A stretch of 62,300 nt of DNA, taken from the NCBI GenBank assembly GCA_017448185.1, contig JAFSLX010000048.1, positions 1 to 62,300 on the forward strand. The letters are read 5' to 3'. Numbering within the stretch: the first letter of the stretch is position 1; each line of letters starts with the position of its first letter. Below, one piece after another: positions 28,629-36,705 of the stretch. The notes under the pieces were generated by a model. That model was not told the origin of the DNA. It saw nothing but the letters and a program-made list of their open reading frames with translations, and did no database searches. The translations under genes and the position numbers were made by a program. The DNA comes from Bacteroidales bacterium. GTDB lineage: Bacteria > Bacteroidota > Bacteroidia > Bacteroidales > P3.

Positions 28629-29908
28629 GAACCCTCAACCACCTCTGCCGCCTCCTGGTTCCCAACTGCAAACTTCTCATTGCAGCAGCACTCCTCCTGC
28701 TCTCCTCCTGCACCCAACACCACAGACGGTTCGACCCAGCCGTTGTAGCCTTCAACGCCTCATGCAACCCACTCTACGACAACCAACTCTACCCCTCCCT
28801 CCTCCTCGCCACCAACCAGACCTCACAGGACAACTTCAACTCCCAACTCTCCATCTTCAACCTCTCCGTCACCTCCCCCGCCGACAACTCAGTCCTCCGC
28901 GTCATCGTCGACTCCTCTGCACTCAACTACGTCACCACCCTCCAGGAAATACTCCCCCGTCGCGGCCAAACCTACTCCTTCAACCCCTCCATCAAATGGA
29001 AATACGACATCCTGCGCCGACTCCGTCAGCCAGGTGCCGTCGACCTCACCTTCACCTGCTACATCAACGACGAACAAATCGACATCAAAAACCTCCACCT
29101 CAACTACCGTACCGTCAACGAATGCCCCCTCTCACTCATCGCCCCCTACAACAAACAAACTCCCACCCAAAACAAAATCATCGACTTCCGTTGGCTCTTC
29201 GCCGCCTACGTCAACGAAGACCACCCCTACATACAACAAATCCTCACCGACATACTCTCCCAAGGCACCGTCACCCGCTTCACCGGCTACCAAAACAACA
29301 ACCCCCAGACCGTCATCGACCAAGCCTTCGCCGTCTGGTACTACGCCCTCGACCGCGGCATCGCCTACTCCTCGATCACCTGCACCTCCAACCCCTCGCC
29401 TCGCGCCAACGTACAGCATATCCGCTTCTTCGACGAAGTCTACAACACCCGCCAGGCCAACTGCGTCGACGCCTGCGTCTTCTTCGCCTCAATCCTGCGC
29501 AAAATAGGCCTCAAAACAGTCATCTTCGTCGAACCCTGCCACGCCTACCTCGGCTTCTACACCGACCGCAACCGCCGCAACATCACTCTCCTCGAAACAA
29601 CCATCACCTCCTGGGTCAACTTCCCCGACCTCGAGCGCAGCCTCCTCCCAAACGGACAACTACCCGAAAACAAATACAACAAAATAGCCAAATACCTCAC
29701 CCCGCAGCAACAGGACGACTACCACGCCGGTCGCATCACCTTCGACCAGCTCAAACTCATCATCGCTCACAGCCTCTTCGACAAAGCCACCCAATACAAC
29801 CTCGAAACACACCGGGCGAACCTCCAGCACTTCGCCGACTCGGCCGCCATCAACTACCAGCAGCTCGACCTCGACCAGCTACGCTCTCAAGTCCAACCCA
29901 TCAACTAA
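28586..29908 (+). CDS. Transglutaminase-like lipoprotein
   Basis: 440 residues. The lipobox is LLLLSSC (cysteine near residue 42), preceded by an unusually long basic leader, because the only ATG is inside ruvC; a non-ATG start closer to the lipobox is possible. The domain near residues 230-350 has the transglutaminase-like triad: Cys in NTRQANCVDACVFFASIL, His in EPCHAYLGFYTD, and a later acidic residue. Family members include proteases and amidases acting on peptides outside the cytoplasm. The mature protein is likely in the outer membrane or periplasm. Codons end in C almost throughout. Last gene before hairpin C. Confidence 0.78.
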   Translation: MVRIRQPKPRPHKIGTLNHLCRLLVPNCKLLIAAALLLLSSCTQHHRRFDPAVVAFNASCNPLYDNQLYPSLLLATNQTSQDNFNSQLSIFNLSVTSPADNSVLRVIVDSSALNYVTTLQEILPRRGQTYSFNPSIKWKYDILRRLRQPGAVDLTFTCYINDEQIDIKNLHLNYRTVNECPLSLIAPYNKQTPTQNKIIDFRWLFAAYVNEDHPYIQQILTDILSQGTVTRFTGYQNNNPQTVIDQAFAVWYYALDRGIAYSSITCTSNPSPRANVQHIRFFDEVYNTRQANCVDACVFFASILRKIGLKTVIFVEPCHAYLGFYTDRNRRNITLLETTITSWVNFPDLERSLLPNGQLPENKYNKIAKYLTPQQQDDYHAGRITFDQLKLIIAHSLFDKATQYNLETHRANLQHFADSAAINYQQLDLDQLRSQVQPIN

Positions 29909-29940
29909 ACCACTTCACCTTAGTTACTTGTACATTCAAT

Positions 29941-30003
29941 GTCCAGTTGTTGTTCAGTCGTTGCTCTGCGTTTGACAGAGCAACGACTGAACAACAACTG
30001 GAC
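29941..30003. repeat. Perfect hairpin, copy C of the 11-bp-period family
   Basis: The arms 29941-29968 and 29976-30003 are perfectly complementary over 28 bases around a 7-base loop (CGTTTGA). The loop contains GTTTG, the reverse of the CAAAC loop of copies A, D and F, so this copy lies in the opposite orientation. It is 33 bases after the lipoprotein stop and has no T run behind it. Confidence 0.9.
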
Positions 30004-30041
30004 AACAGGCAAACATCGCTGCCGGGGGCTTAGAATGTTTT

Positions 30042-30074
30042 TTTGCACGGTATTGATTTTTTTTCGTATTTTTG
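30042..30074 (+). promoter_or_regulatory. Bacteroidetes-type promoter for the keto acid cleavage gene
   Basis: TTTG at 30042-30045, 21 bases, then TATTTTTG at 30067-30074; the ATG is 38 bases further. Confidence 0.75.
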
Positions 30075-30111
30075 CAGTTTCGAATAATTAAAATTATAAA
30101 GATAAAAAAGA

Positions 30112-30942
30112 ATGGAAAAGCTGATTATCACTGCCGCCATCTGTGGCGCAGAGGTTACGAAGGAGCAGAACCCGAATGTTCCTTACACTGTTGAAGAGAT
30201 TGTCCGTGAGGCCAAAAGCGCTGTCGATGCCGGAGCCGCCATCGTACACCTGCATGTGCGCGAGGACGACGGCACTCCCACCCAGAGCCATGTTCGCTTC
30301 CAGGAGTGCACCGAGGCTATCCTCAAAGCCTGCCCGAACGTGATTCTTATCCCGTCGACGGGCGGTGCCGTCGGCATGACTCCGGACGAGCGTCTGGACT
30401 CGACCAACACCACCCCGGTGCCCGAAATGGCGACGCTCGACTGCGGCACCTGCAACTTTGGCGACGATATCTTCGACAACACAATGCCGACGATGCGCGC
30501 CTTTGGCAAGCGCATGATTGAGAAGGGTATCAAGCCCGAGTACGAGTGCTTCGAGATGGGCCATCTGGACACCATCCTCACCATGGCCCGCAAGGGCGAG
30601 GTGCCCGGCGCCCCAATGCAGTTCAACTTTGTGCTGGGTGTTCCGGGTTGCACGCCGGCGACGGTGGACAACCTGTGCTGGCTGGTGAACAAGATTCCCG
30701 CCGGTTCGACCTGGACGGCGACAGGCATAGGCCGTCACGCCTTCACGCTGGCAGCACCGGCGATTGTGATGGGCGGCAATGTGCGCGTGGGCTTCGAGGA
30801 CAACCTGTACCTGGAGCGCGGCGTGCTGGCGAAGAGCAACGGTGAGCTGGTGGACAAGGTGGTCCGTATGGCGAAGTTGCTGGGCCGTCAGGTGGCGACA
30901 AGCGACGAGGCACGTGAGATTCTGAGTCTGAAAAAAAGATAA
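30112..30942 (+). CDS. Beta-keto acid cleavage enzyme (BKACE/Kce family)
   Basis: 276 residues. The zinc site of 3-keto-5-aminohexanoate cleavage enzyme is intact at canonical positions: His46 and His48 in AAIVHLHVREDDG, and Glu229 in RVGFEDNLYL. PSTGGAVGMTPDERL and MATLDCGTCNFGD are also family motifs. Family enzymes condense a beta-keto acid with acetyl-CoA to give a CoA ester and acetoacetate; Kce itself works in lysine fermentation (EC 2.3.1.247). None of the other lysine-fermentation genes is near, so the substrate may differ. The deiminase gene starts 6 bases after the stop, and the two share one promoter and terminator. Confidence 0.88.
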   Translation: MEKLIITAAICGAEVTKEQNPNVPYTVEEIVREAKSAVDAGAAIVHLHVREDDGTPTQSHVRFQECTEAILKACPNVILIPSTGGAVGMTPDERLDSTNTTPVPEMATLDCGTCNFGDDIFDNTMPTMRAFGKRMIEKGIKPEYECFEMGHLDTILTMARKGEVPGAPMQFNFVLGVPGCTPATVDNLCWLVNKIPAGSTWTATGIGRHAFTLAAPAIVMGGNVRVGFEDNLYLERGVLAKSNGELVDKVVRMAKLLGRQVATSDEAREILSLKKR

Positions 30943-30948
30943 TCGAAC

Positions 30949-33099
30949 ATGAAGAAGATAGTAACATTATTGGCAGCTGCCGTCATCACCTTCGGTGCGG
31001 TTGCACAAAGCAATGAGCCGACGGAGGAGATGAAACGCGAGTTCCGCCAGACGATTCAGAAACGCGACATCTCGAGGCGTCATCTGGAAAGCAATATCCC
31101 GCTGAGCACAAAGACTCCTGTGGCGACAAAGGGAGCAAAGGACCTGCCACAGGACCGCGTGTGGTTCCCCGGCGAGTGGGAGGAGGTGCGAGCCATCGTG
31201 GTGACCCCTTTCTATGATTATGCTCCGGCCGAAAACCAGGGTAGCGGCTATTGGATGGCCGACCCGCTGGTGACCGGCTGGGCCCAGTACTACAAATACA
31301 GCACCGGCTCCGGCCGTTGGACAGAACAGGGCATGGGACCCTACAAAGCCATCATGGACACCACCTCGACCTTCGGCAACGTAAGCTTCTATCTGATGGA
31401 TGCCATCCAGCAGGGGGGCGCCGAGGCCTGGGTGCGTGTCGAGCGCTGGGCGGACTCGGCGAAGGTGCTGCGCAAGCTGCAACGGATGAACCTCCGTCAC
31501 AACAACGTGAAATTCATCGCCGGACCGGGCAATTCGTTCTGGTACCGCGACTGCGGCCCCATCTGCTTCTACTATGGCGATGAGGACAATGTGGCGATGC
31601 TGGACTTCGGCTACTATCCCGGCCGTGCCCTCGACGATTCGCTGCCCACGATCATCCACCAGCAAATGGGTCTCCCGAACTATCACACTCCGATTGAGTG
31701 GGAAGGCGGCAACTGCCTGGTTGACGGTGCCGGCATGGTCTTCTCGAGCGATGCTTTATACAGCAACAATGCAGACCAATATGGCCAGCTGACATGGGAC
31801 GGTCAGGATATCAACACATTGACTTATAGCCGAGCCACACCGCTGAACCGCAATCAGGTGAAACAGGCGCTGCACGACCTGCTGGGCCAGCGCGCCACCT
31901 ATATCCTGCCTGCCTACGAGTACGACGGCGGAACCGGCCACATCGACCTCTATGCCGATGCATGGGACGAGAACGGCTTCGTCTTCTCGGTTATGCCCGA
32001 AGTCTACAGCAACTGGGTTGACTACCGCACGGGGCAGCGGAACATCGACTCGCTGTGCTCATACATGAGTCTCTTCGGCCGCGAGTACTACCAGATGGGT
32101 CATATTCCCTTCCCCAGCAAAAACGATGGCAGCAACTTCAGCAGCCAGAATGAGTACAACCGCAACTATACGCGTACCTATTCGAACCACACGTTTGTGA
32201 ACAACCTGATTATGCAGCCTTGCTTTTCAGCGGTGGTGAACGGCGAGCCCACAGCCGAGTGGGACCGCCAGAACGTGGAGGCGCTCAAAGCAGCCTATCC
32301 CGGCTACACAATCTATCCGGTCGATGTGCGCGACTTCGACGGCAGCGGTGGTGCTATCCACTGCATCACGAAGCAGATTCCGGCCGAGAACCCCGTCCGT
32401 ATCCTGCACAAGAACATGCACGACACGATTGGTATTGACTCTATGGAGACTATCCCTGTCTCTGCCATTATCACGAACAAGAGCGGCATTGCCCATGCCG
32501 AAGTGGTCTACCGCATCGACGGTGGCGAATGGCAGACCGCCAGCTTGAGCTCGAATGGCAACAGATTCAGTGGCAGCATGATGCGTGGCATAACTGCTGT
32601 ACCGCAGCACAGCTATGAATACTATATTTCCGCCACCTCGAACAACGGAAAGACGATCACCAAACCAATGACTGCCAACCAGGGTGGCTACTACACCTTC
32701 GTTGTCGTCGACGGCCTTGCTGCCGACAGCAGTATGTTCGACTTCGACACCCTGCCGATGCCCATGGAGAACATCACCTTTGTGTTCAGTACCGAATGGA
32801 CCAACGAGGACCATGCTCCCGAAATCGGCATCGAGCAAGCCGATATGGAACAGCAGTTCGGCCAGTTCTATCCCAACCCAGCCAGCGAGAAGGCCAACCT
32901 GAAGGTGAATCTTGGCAATGGAGGCGACTATGCCGTCAGCATCGTCGACCTGAGCGGCCGCACCGTGCACACCAGCACCCTGCAGACTGCCGGTCAGATT
33001 GTATACAGCATCAACACCTCGCGCCTTGCTTCGGGAATCTACAACGTAGTGTTCAGCAACGGCAGCCAGAAGGTGGTCCGCAAATTGGTTGTGAAATAA
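30949..33099 (+). CDS. Secreted arginine-deiminase-fold protein with Ig-like and T9SS domains (PPAD-like)
   Basis: 716 residues. Signal peptide (IVTLLAAAVITFGAVAQ), then the PAD_porph catalytic fold from about residue 65 to 490. The guanidine-modifying-enzyme catalytic residues are visible: Asp201 in FWYRDCGPI, His331 in GGTGHIDLYAD and Cys472 in GGAIHCITKQIP. Next comes an Ig-like domain (about 505-600, with VVYRIDGGEWQTASL and HSYEYYISATSNNGK), and the C terminus is a type A T9SS domain (FYPNPASEKANLKV, SIVDLSGRTVHTS, LASGIYNVVF, VVRKLVVK). This order is that of P. gingivalis peptidylarginine deiminase. The active-site Cys segment is closer to agmatine deiminases, so the substrate (free agmatine, peptide C-terminal or internal arginine) is open. 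Co-transcribed with the BKACE gene. Confidence 0.87.
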   Translation: MKKIVTLLAAAVITFGAVAQSNEPTEEMKREFRQTIQKRDISRRHLESNIPLSTKTPVATKGAKDLPQDRVWFPGEWEEVRAIVVTPFYDYAPAENQGSGYWMADPLVTGWAQYYKYSTGSGRWTEQGMGPYKAIMDTTSTFGNVSFYLMDAIQQGGAEAWVRVERWADSAKVLRKLQRMNLRHNNVKFIAGPGNSFWYRDCGPICFYYGDEDNVAMLDFGYYPGRALDDSLPTIIHQQMGLPNYHTPIEWEGGNCLVDGAGMVFSSDALYSNNADQYGQLTWDGQDINTLTYSRATPLNRNQVKQALHDLLGQRATYILPAYEYDGGTGHIDLYADAWDENGFVFSVMPEVYSNWVDYRTGQRNIDSLCSYMSLFGREYYQMGHIPFPSKNDGSNFSSQNEYNRNYTRTYSNHTFVNNLIMQPCFSAVVNGEPTAEWDRQNVEALKAAYPGYTIYPVDVRDFDGSGGAIHCITKQIPAENPVRILHKNMHDTIGIDSMETIPVSAIITNKSGIAHAEVVYRIDGGEWQTASLSSNGNRFSGSMMRGITAVPQHSYEYYISATSNNGKTITKPMTANQGGYYTFVVVDGLAADSSMFDFDTLPMPMENITFVFSTEWTNEDHAPEIGIEQADMEQQFGQFYPNPASEKANLKVNLGNGGDYAVSIVDLSGRTVHTSTLQTAGQIVYSINTSRLASGIYNVVFSNGSQKVVRKLVVK

Positions 33100-33118
33100 A
33101 CAGAAAAGCCAACACAAA

Positions 33119-33150
33119 AAAAGCTCTGCATTTTGCAGAGCTTTTTTTTT
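33119..33150. terminator. Terminator after the deiminase gene, probably bidirectional
   Basis: AAGCTCTGCA (33121-33130) pairs with TGCAGAGCTT (33134-33143) around TTT, followed by nine or more T. The convergent truncated glycosyltransferase gene ends within the T run. Confidence 0.9.
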
Positions 33151-33733
33151 AATCTTCTCCTAAAAGTTTTTGGTATAGATCAAAATACTGCTGAGCGATT
33201 TGATCGTTCACTTGGAGGTTGCCCGAACCGATAACATGAATTTTCTCGGCCTGCACACCATAGTCAATCAATTCTTGCCGCACCGCGTCGCTGATGGCGA
33301 CAATGGCATCGGAGGCCCGGAAAGCATAGCGCATACGGAAACGCCACATGAACGAGTCCATGAGAGAGGTGGTATAATGGCGTTTTAAACCATAGCATGT
33401 GACAATGGTTTTCACATCACGCATGATGCCATAAGGCAACTCCTCGTTCAAACCATGGTAAATCTTAACTTTTTCTTCGCGGAGGATGGTATTAACACTG
33501 AAGCGCATCCAGATGGCAGGCATCAACTTGGACAATCCAACGGGAACGTATGTGCTGACATTGGAATGGCTCGTAAAACTTGTACGAAATTCACTCTTGA
33601 TACGGGTGGAGAAAAGAAGTGCTTGGAAAAACTTGTTGCGGCCCGAAGCTAATTTGACAAGCAACTCACGGGAATAGTCCCCGAGTTCACCGCTATTACG
33701 GAAAGCATTGTTTGCATCGTATCCTACAATCAT
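33149..33733 (-). CDS. Glycosyltransferase family 4 N-terminal domain, C-terminal domain missing
   Basis: 194 residues. The first 165 residues align with the GT4 protein encoded just upstream: MIVGYDANNAFRNSGELGDYSR against MVIGYDAKRAFCNRTGLGNYSR, VKIYHGLNEELPYGI against VQIYHGLSHELPLGL, and ASDAIVAISDAVRQELIDYGV against VADIVVAISEQTKRDLIDMMG. After EKIHVIGSG the nucleotide-sugar-binding Rossmann domain is absent, yet the last 14 residues (YFDLYQKLLGED) resemble the very end of the full-length protein (LAVYKSLLDD). The frame is open throughout, so this looks like an in-frame internal deletion. It lacks the donor-sugar site and is unlikely to transfer sugar alone. A -7 element precedes it. Confidence 0.8.
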   Translation of the reverse strand: MIVGYDANNAFRNSGELGDYSRELLVKLASGRNKFFQALLFSTRIKSEFRTSFTSHSNVSTYVPVGLSKLMPAIWMRFSVNTILREEKVKIYHGLNEELPYGIMRDVKTIVTCYGLKRHYTTSLMDSFMWRFRMRYAFRASDAIVAISDAVRQELIDYGVQAEKIHVIGSGNLQVNDQIAQQYFDLYQKLLGED

Positions 33734-33752
33734 GACGGTTAAATTTGATTTG

Positions 33753-33760
33753 CAAAGATA
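33753..33760 (-). promoter_or_regulatory. -7 element for the truncated glycosyltransferase gene
   Basis: Read leftward it is TATCTTTG, 19 bases before the ATG, which means the gene has its own promoter despite being truncated. The 33761-33874 gap is otherwise AT-rich. Confidence 0.7.
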
Positions 33761-33874
33761 CGGAATATTTTCGTATCATCGCACTTTGTTGATAAAAAAA
33801 TATTTTTCCCATATAAAGCAGCCGTCATTCAACAACCTGACAACCAAAAGGAAAGTATAGTATTTTTTCTCAAA

Positions 33875-34975
33875 CTAATCGTCGAGCAAAGACTTGTAGA
33901 CCGCAAGCATATCGGCAGAAACCTTCTCTGGAGCAAACTTCATGCGATGGATTCGTCCTTTTTCTATGCACTGCTGACGGAAGTTTTGGTCATCGAGCAG
34001 GTGCTGCAGATGCGCCGCAACGGTGTCGACATCGTCGGGGTCAGCATAAAGGGCTGCGTCGCCTCCTGCCTCCGGCATCGACGATACATTGCTTGTCACC
34101 ACCGGCGTATCGCAACACAAACTTTCCAACACCGGTATCCCAAACCCTTCGAAACGTGACATATAAATCGAAGCAACTGCACCGGCATAGAGCGCTGGGA
34201 AGTCGGCAAACGGAACCCCTTGCAGCAATCTCACACGGCGACCGTCGGAAGCAGCCTCAGCGAATCGTCCGTATCGACCGCGGGGACGGCCGATGATGAC
34301 AAGTGCCACATCTTCAGGCATCCGTCTTACCGCACTGATGGCACAAAACTGGTTTTTGCGCTGCTCCACCGTACCAACACAGATGAAATACCGTTCCGGC
34401 AAACCGTACTTTTCGCGCACACTATTCACACTCCGCTCATCTCTCACCGATTCCCAAAACTGAGGTTCACACGACTGATACACCACCTTGATTTTTTCCT
34501 CCGGCACCCCCATCATGTCTATAAGGTCACGCTTCGTCTGCTCACTGATGGCCACCACAATGTCGGCCACACGGCACGCATGTCGCTGTTTCAGGCGATG
34601 CACTATACGGTCAAAGACCGAAAAATACTTCGGATAGCGACGGACAATGAGGTCGTGCATCGTCACCACTTTACACACCTTCTTGGGCAATCCTAAGGGC
34701 AATTCGTGGCTCAGTCCATGATAAATCTGCACACCGTCGGCCTGCACATGCTGCGCCGGGGCCAGCGTGCGCCACAACGACGGCATCAATCGCCACAGTC
34801 CCTGCGGTCTACGGACCGTAGCCCCTTCGGGTACTCCGTCCCATTGCAGTGTAATCTTAGGTGTATACAACACCGACGACCACATTCCATGAACCACTCC
34901 ACGGCTGTAATTGCCCAACCCCGTGCGGTTGCAGAACGCTCGCTTCGCATCGTATCCTATGACCATCTTTTCCAT
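33875..34975 (-). CDS. Glycosyltransferase family 4
   Basis: 366 residues from the ATG at 34975; an upstream TTG at 34987 lies inside the -7 element and is rejected. GT-B fold: an N-terminal acceptor domain (YHGLSHELPLGL), a linker with VVAISEQTKRDLI, and a C-terminal donor domain with ICVGTVEQRKNQ and the E-x7-E motif in RFEGFGIPVLESL. The protein is cytoplasmic or membrane-peripheral and probably adds one sugar to a surface glycan or LPS. It is the full-length paralogue of the truncated gene next to it. It is divergent from the GT2 gene. Confidence 0.9.
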   Translation of the reverse strand: MEKMVIGYDAKRAFCNRTGLGNYSRGVVHGMWSSVLYTPKITLQWDGVPEGATVRRPQGLWRLMPSLWRTLAPAQHVQADGVQIYHGLSHELPLGLPKKVCKVVTMHDLIVRRYPKYFSVFDRIVHRLKQRHACRVADIVVAISEQTKRDLIDMMGVPEEKIKVVYQSCEPQFWESVRDERSVNSVREKYGLPERYFICVGTVEQRKNQFCAISAVRRMPEDVALVIIGRPRGRYGRFAEAASDGRRVRLLQGVPFADFPALYAGAVASIYMSRFEGFGIPVLESLCCDTPVVTSNVSSMPEAGGDAALYADPDDVDTVAAHLQHLLDDQNFRQQCIEKGRIHRMKFAPEKVSADMLAVYKSLLDD

Positions 34976-34984
34976 TTTCGACTG

Positions 34985-35032
34985 CAAAATTACAACTTTT
35001 TTCGCATTATTCGAAAATTATTCCTATTTTTG
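34985..35032. promoter_or_regulatory. Divergent promoter pair between two glycosyltransferase genes
   Basis: Leftward TAATTTTG is at 34985-34992, 9 bases before the GT4 ATG. Rightward TATTTTTG is at 35025-35032, 25 bases before the GT2 ATG. With only 32 bases between them the two promoters probably compete for polymerase. Confidence 0.7.
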
Positions 35033-35057
35033 CAATTCCTTATTATTGGAACACTGC

Positions 35058-35963
35058 ATGAAGACACCCTTCTCCATCATAATACCCAGCTGGAACAACC
35101 TCCTCTTCCTGAAGCTCTGTGTTGCAAGCATCCGGAAAAACTCCGCCACACAGCATCAAATCATCGTCCATGTCAACGAAGGTTCAGACGGCACCCTGCA
35201 ATGGGTTCGGGACCAAGGTCTCGACTACACCTACAGCAAACACAACATCGGCGTCTGCCTGGCCTGCAACATGATGCGCACCAAGGTAAAGACCGACTAC
35301 ATACTCTACCTCAACGACGACATGTATGTGCTGCCCGGATGGGACACCGTCCTCGCCGCAGAGGTCGACTCCCTGCCCGACAACCGCTTCTTTCTCTCGG
35401 GCACCATGATTCAACCCCACAACAGCCTCGATGTCGGCATCCTTGCCAACTATGGCGACAGCCTCGAGACATTCGACGAAGAACGGCTCTTGCGCGAATA
35501 CATGTCGCACCCCATGCACGACTGGCAAGGCGCCACATGGCCACCCAACCTCATGCACCGCGACATTTGGGACATCGTCGGCGGCTACAGCATCGAATAC
35601 ACTCCCGGCATGTACAGCGACCCCGACCTCACTGCCAAGCTCTGGATGGCCGGCGTGCGCCACTTCAAAGGGCTTGCCGACTGCCGGGTCTACCATTTCG
35701 AGACCCGTAGCACCACACGTGTCCGCAAAAACAACGGCCACCTCCAGTTCCTCCTCAAATGGGGTATCTCCAACTCCACCCTACGCCGCAACCTCACCCG
35801 TCTCGGGCAACCCTGGACCTCCCAGCCGTCCGCCAACCACTTCCCGCCAACCACCACCCACTTGAAAGAAAGGCTCAAAGCCGCCTTCGCCATCCTCACC
35901 GGCAAGCAGTTCGGCCCCATCCAGCCTCTTGGCGAAAAAGAACAAGTCTATGAACAACATTAG
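35058..35963 (+). CDS. Glycosyltransferase family 2
   Basis: 301 residues from the ATG at 35058. The GT-A fold motifs are present: FSIIIPSWNNLLFLKLCVAS at the N terminus, the nucleotide-binding SKHNIGVCLACN segment, and the metal-binding DDM in ILYLNDDMYVLPGWD. The region WPPNLMHRDIWDIVGGYSIEY is the usual acceptor loop. It probably builds a surface polysaccharide or LPS core. The next gene begins inside its last 14 bases. The C terminus is rich in Pro, Thr and Lys. Confidence 0.88.
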   Translation: MKTPFSIIIPSWNNLLFLKLCVASIRKNSATQHQIIVHVNEGSDGTLQWVRDQGLDYTYSKHNIGVCLACNMMRTKVKTDYILYLNDDMYVLPGWDTVLAAEVDSLPDNRFFLSGTMIQPHNSLDVGILANYGDSLETFDEERLLREYMSHPMHDWQGATWPPNLMHRDIWDIVGGYSIEYTPGMYSDPDLTAKLWMAGVRHFKGLADCRVYHFETRSTTRVRKNNGHLQFLLKWGISNSTLRRNLTRLGQPWTSQPSANHFPPTTTHLKERLKAAFAILTGKQFGPIQPLGEKEQVYEQH

Positions 35964-36705
35964 CGCCGTAATCATAACACACAACGAAGAGCGCAACATT
36001 GCCCGTTGCATCGAGTCGCTGCAAGGAGTAGCCGACGAAATCATCGTCGTCGACTCGGGCTCCACCGACCGAACCCAACTTATCTGCGCCCAACACAAAA
36101 ACCTCATCTTTCAATTCCACCCCTGGGAAGGCTACTCCGCCCAGAAGAACCACGCCAACAGCCTCGCTTCCAACCCCTGGATTCTCAGCCTCGATGCCGA
36201 CGAAGCACTCTCCCCCACCCTGCGCGACAGCCTCCTCTCGTGGAAAGCACAACATAATTCCCAGCCCGCCCTCTACCGTTTCAACCGCCTCACCAACTAC
36301 TGCGGCCACTGGATTCACCACTGCGGCTGGTATCCCGACCCCTGCACACGCCTCTTTCCCAAAGACACCGTCCAGTGGGACGGCATCGTCCACGAGCAGC
36401 TCACTACCCCCCACCCACTACCCACCATCCACTTGAACGGCGACCTCCTCCACTACTCCTACTACTCGGTCGACGAACACGCCCAACGCCAACTCCACTA
36501 CGCCACCCTCGCCGCACAGAAAGCCCACGACGCAGGCCGCACCGTCACCACCCTCGGCGTATGGCTGCGCCCCAAGTGGAACTTCCTCCGCAACTACCTC
36601 CTCAAAGGCGGCTTCCTCGACGGCTACGCAGGCTACACCGTTTGCCGCATGTCGGCCTTCTACACCTTCATGAAATACTCAATCCTCAAAAACATACAAC
36701 AATAA
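35950..36705 (+). CDS. Glycosyltransferase family 2, LPS-core (WaaE/KdtX) type
   Basis: 251 residues from the ATG at 35950; a TTG seven codons earlier is open but has no support. The N terminus ISAVIITHNEERNIARCIES and the motifs EIIVVDSGSTDRT and ILSLDADEALSP are those of the WaaE/KdtX-like GT2 group, which adds a glucose or similar sugar to LPS inner core. The C-terminal part has two aromatic, basic segments (RPKWNFLRNYLLKGG) typical of this group. Start overlaps the upstream GT2 gene by 14 bases and the stop overlaps the trmH start (TAATG), so the three are one unit. Confidence 0.88.
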   Translation: MNNISAVIITHNEERNIARCIESLQGVADEIIVVDSGSTDRTQLICAQHKNLIFQFHPWEGYSAQKNHANSLASNPWILSLDADEALSPTLRDSLLSWKAQHNSQPALYRFNRLTNYCGHWIHHCGWYPDPCTRLFPKDTVQWDGIVHEQLTTPHPLPTIHLNGDLLHYSYYSVDEHAQRQLHYATLAAQKAHDAGRTVTTLGVWLRPKWNFLRNYLLKGGFLDGYAGYTVCRMSAFYTFMKYSILKNIQQ

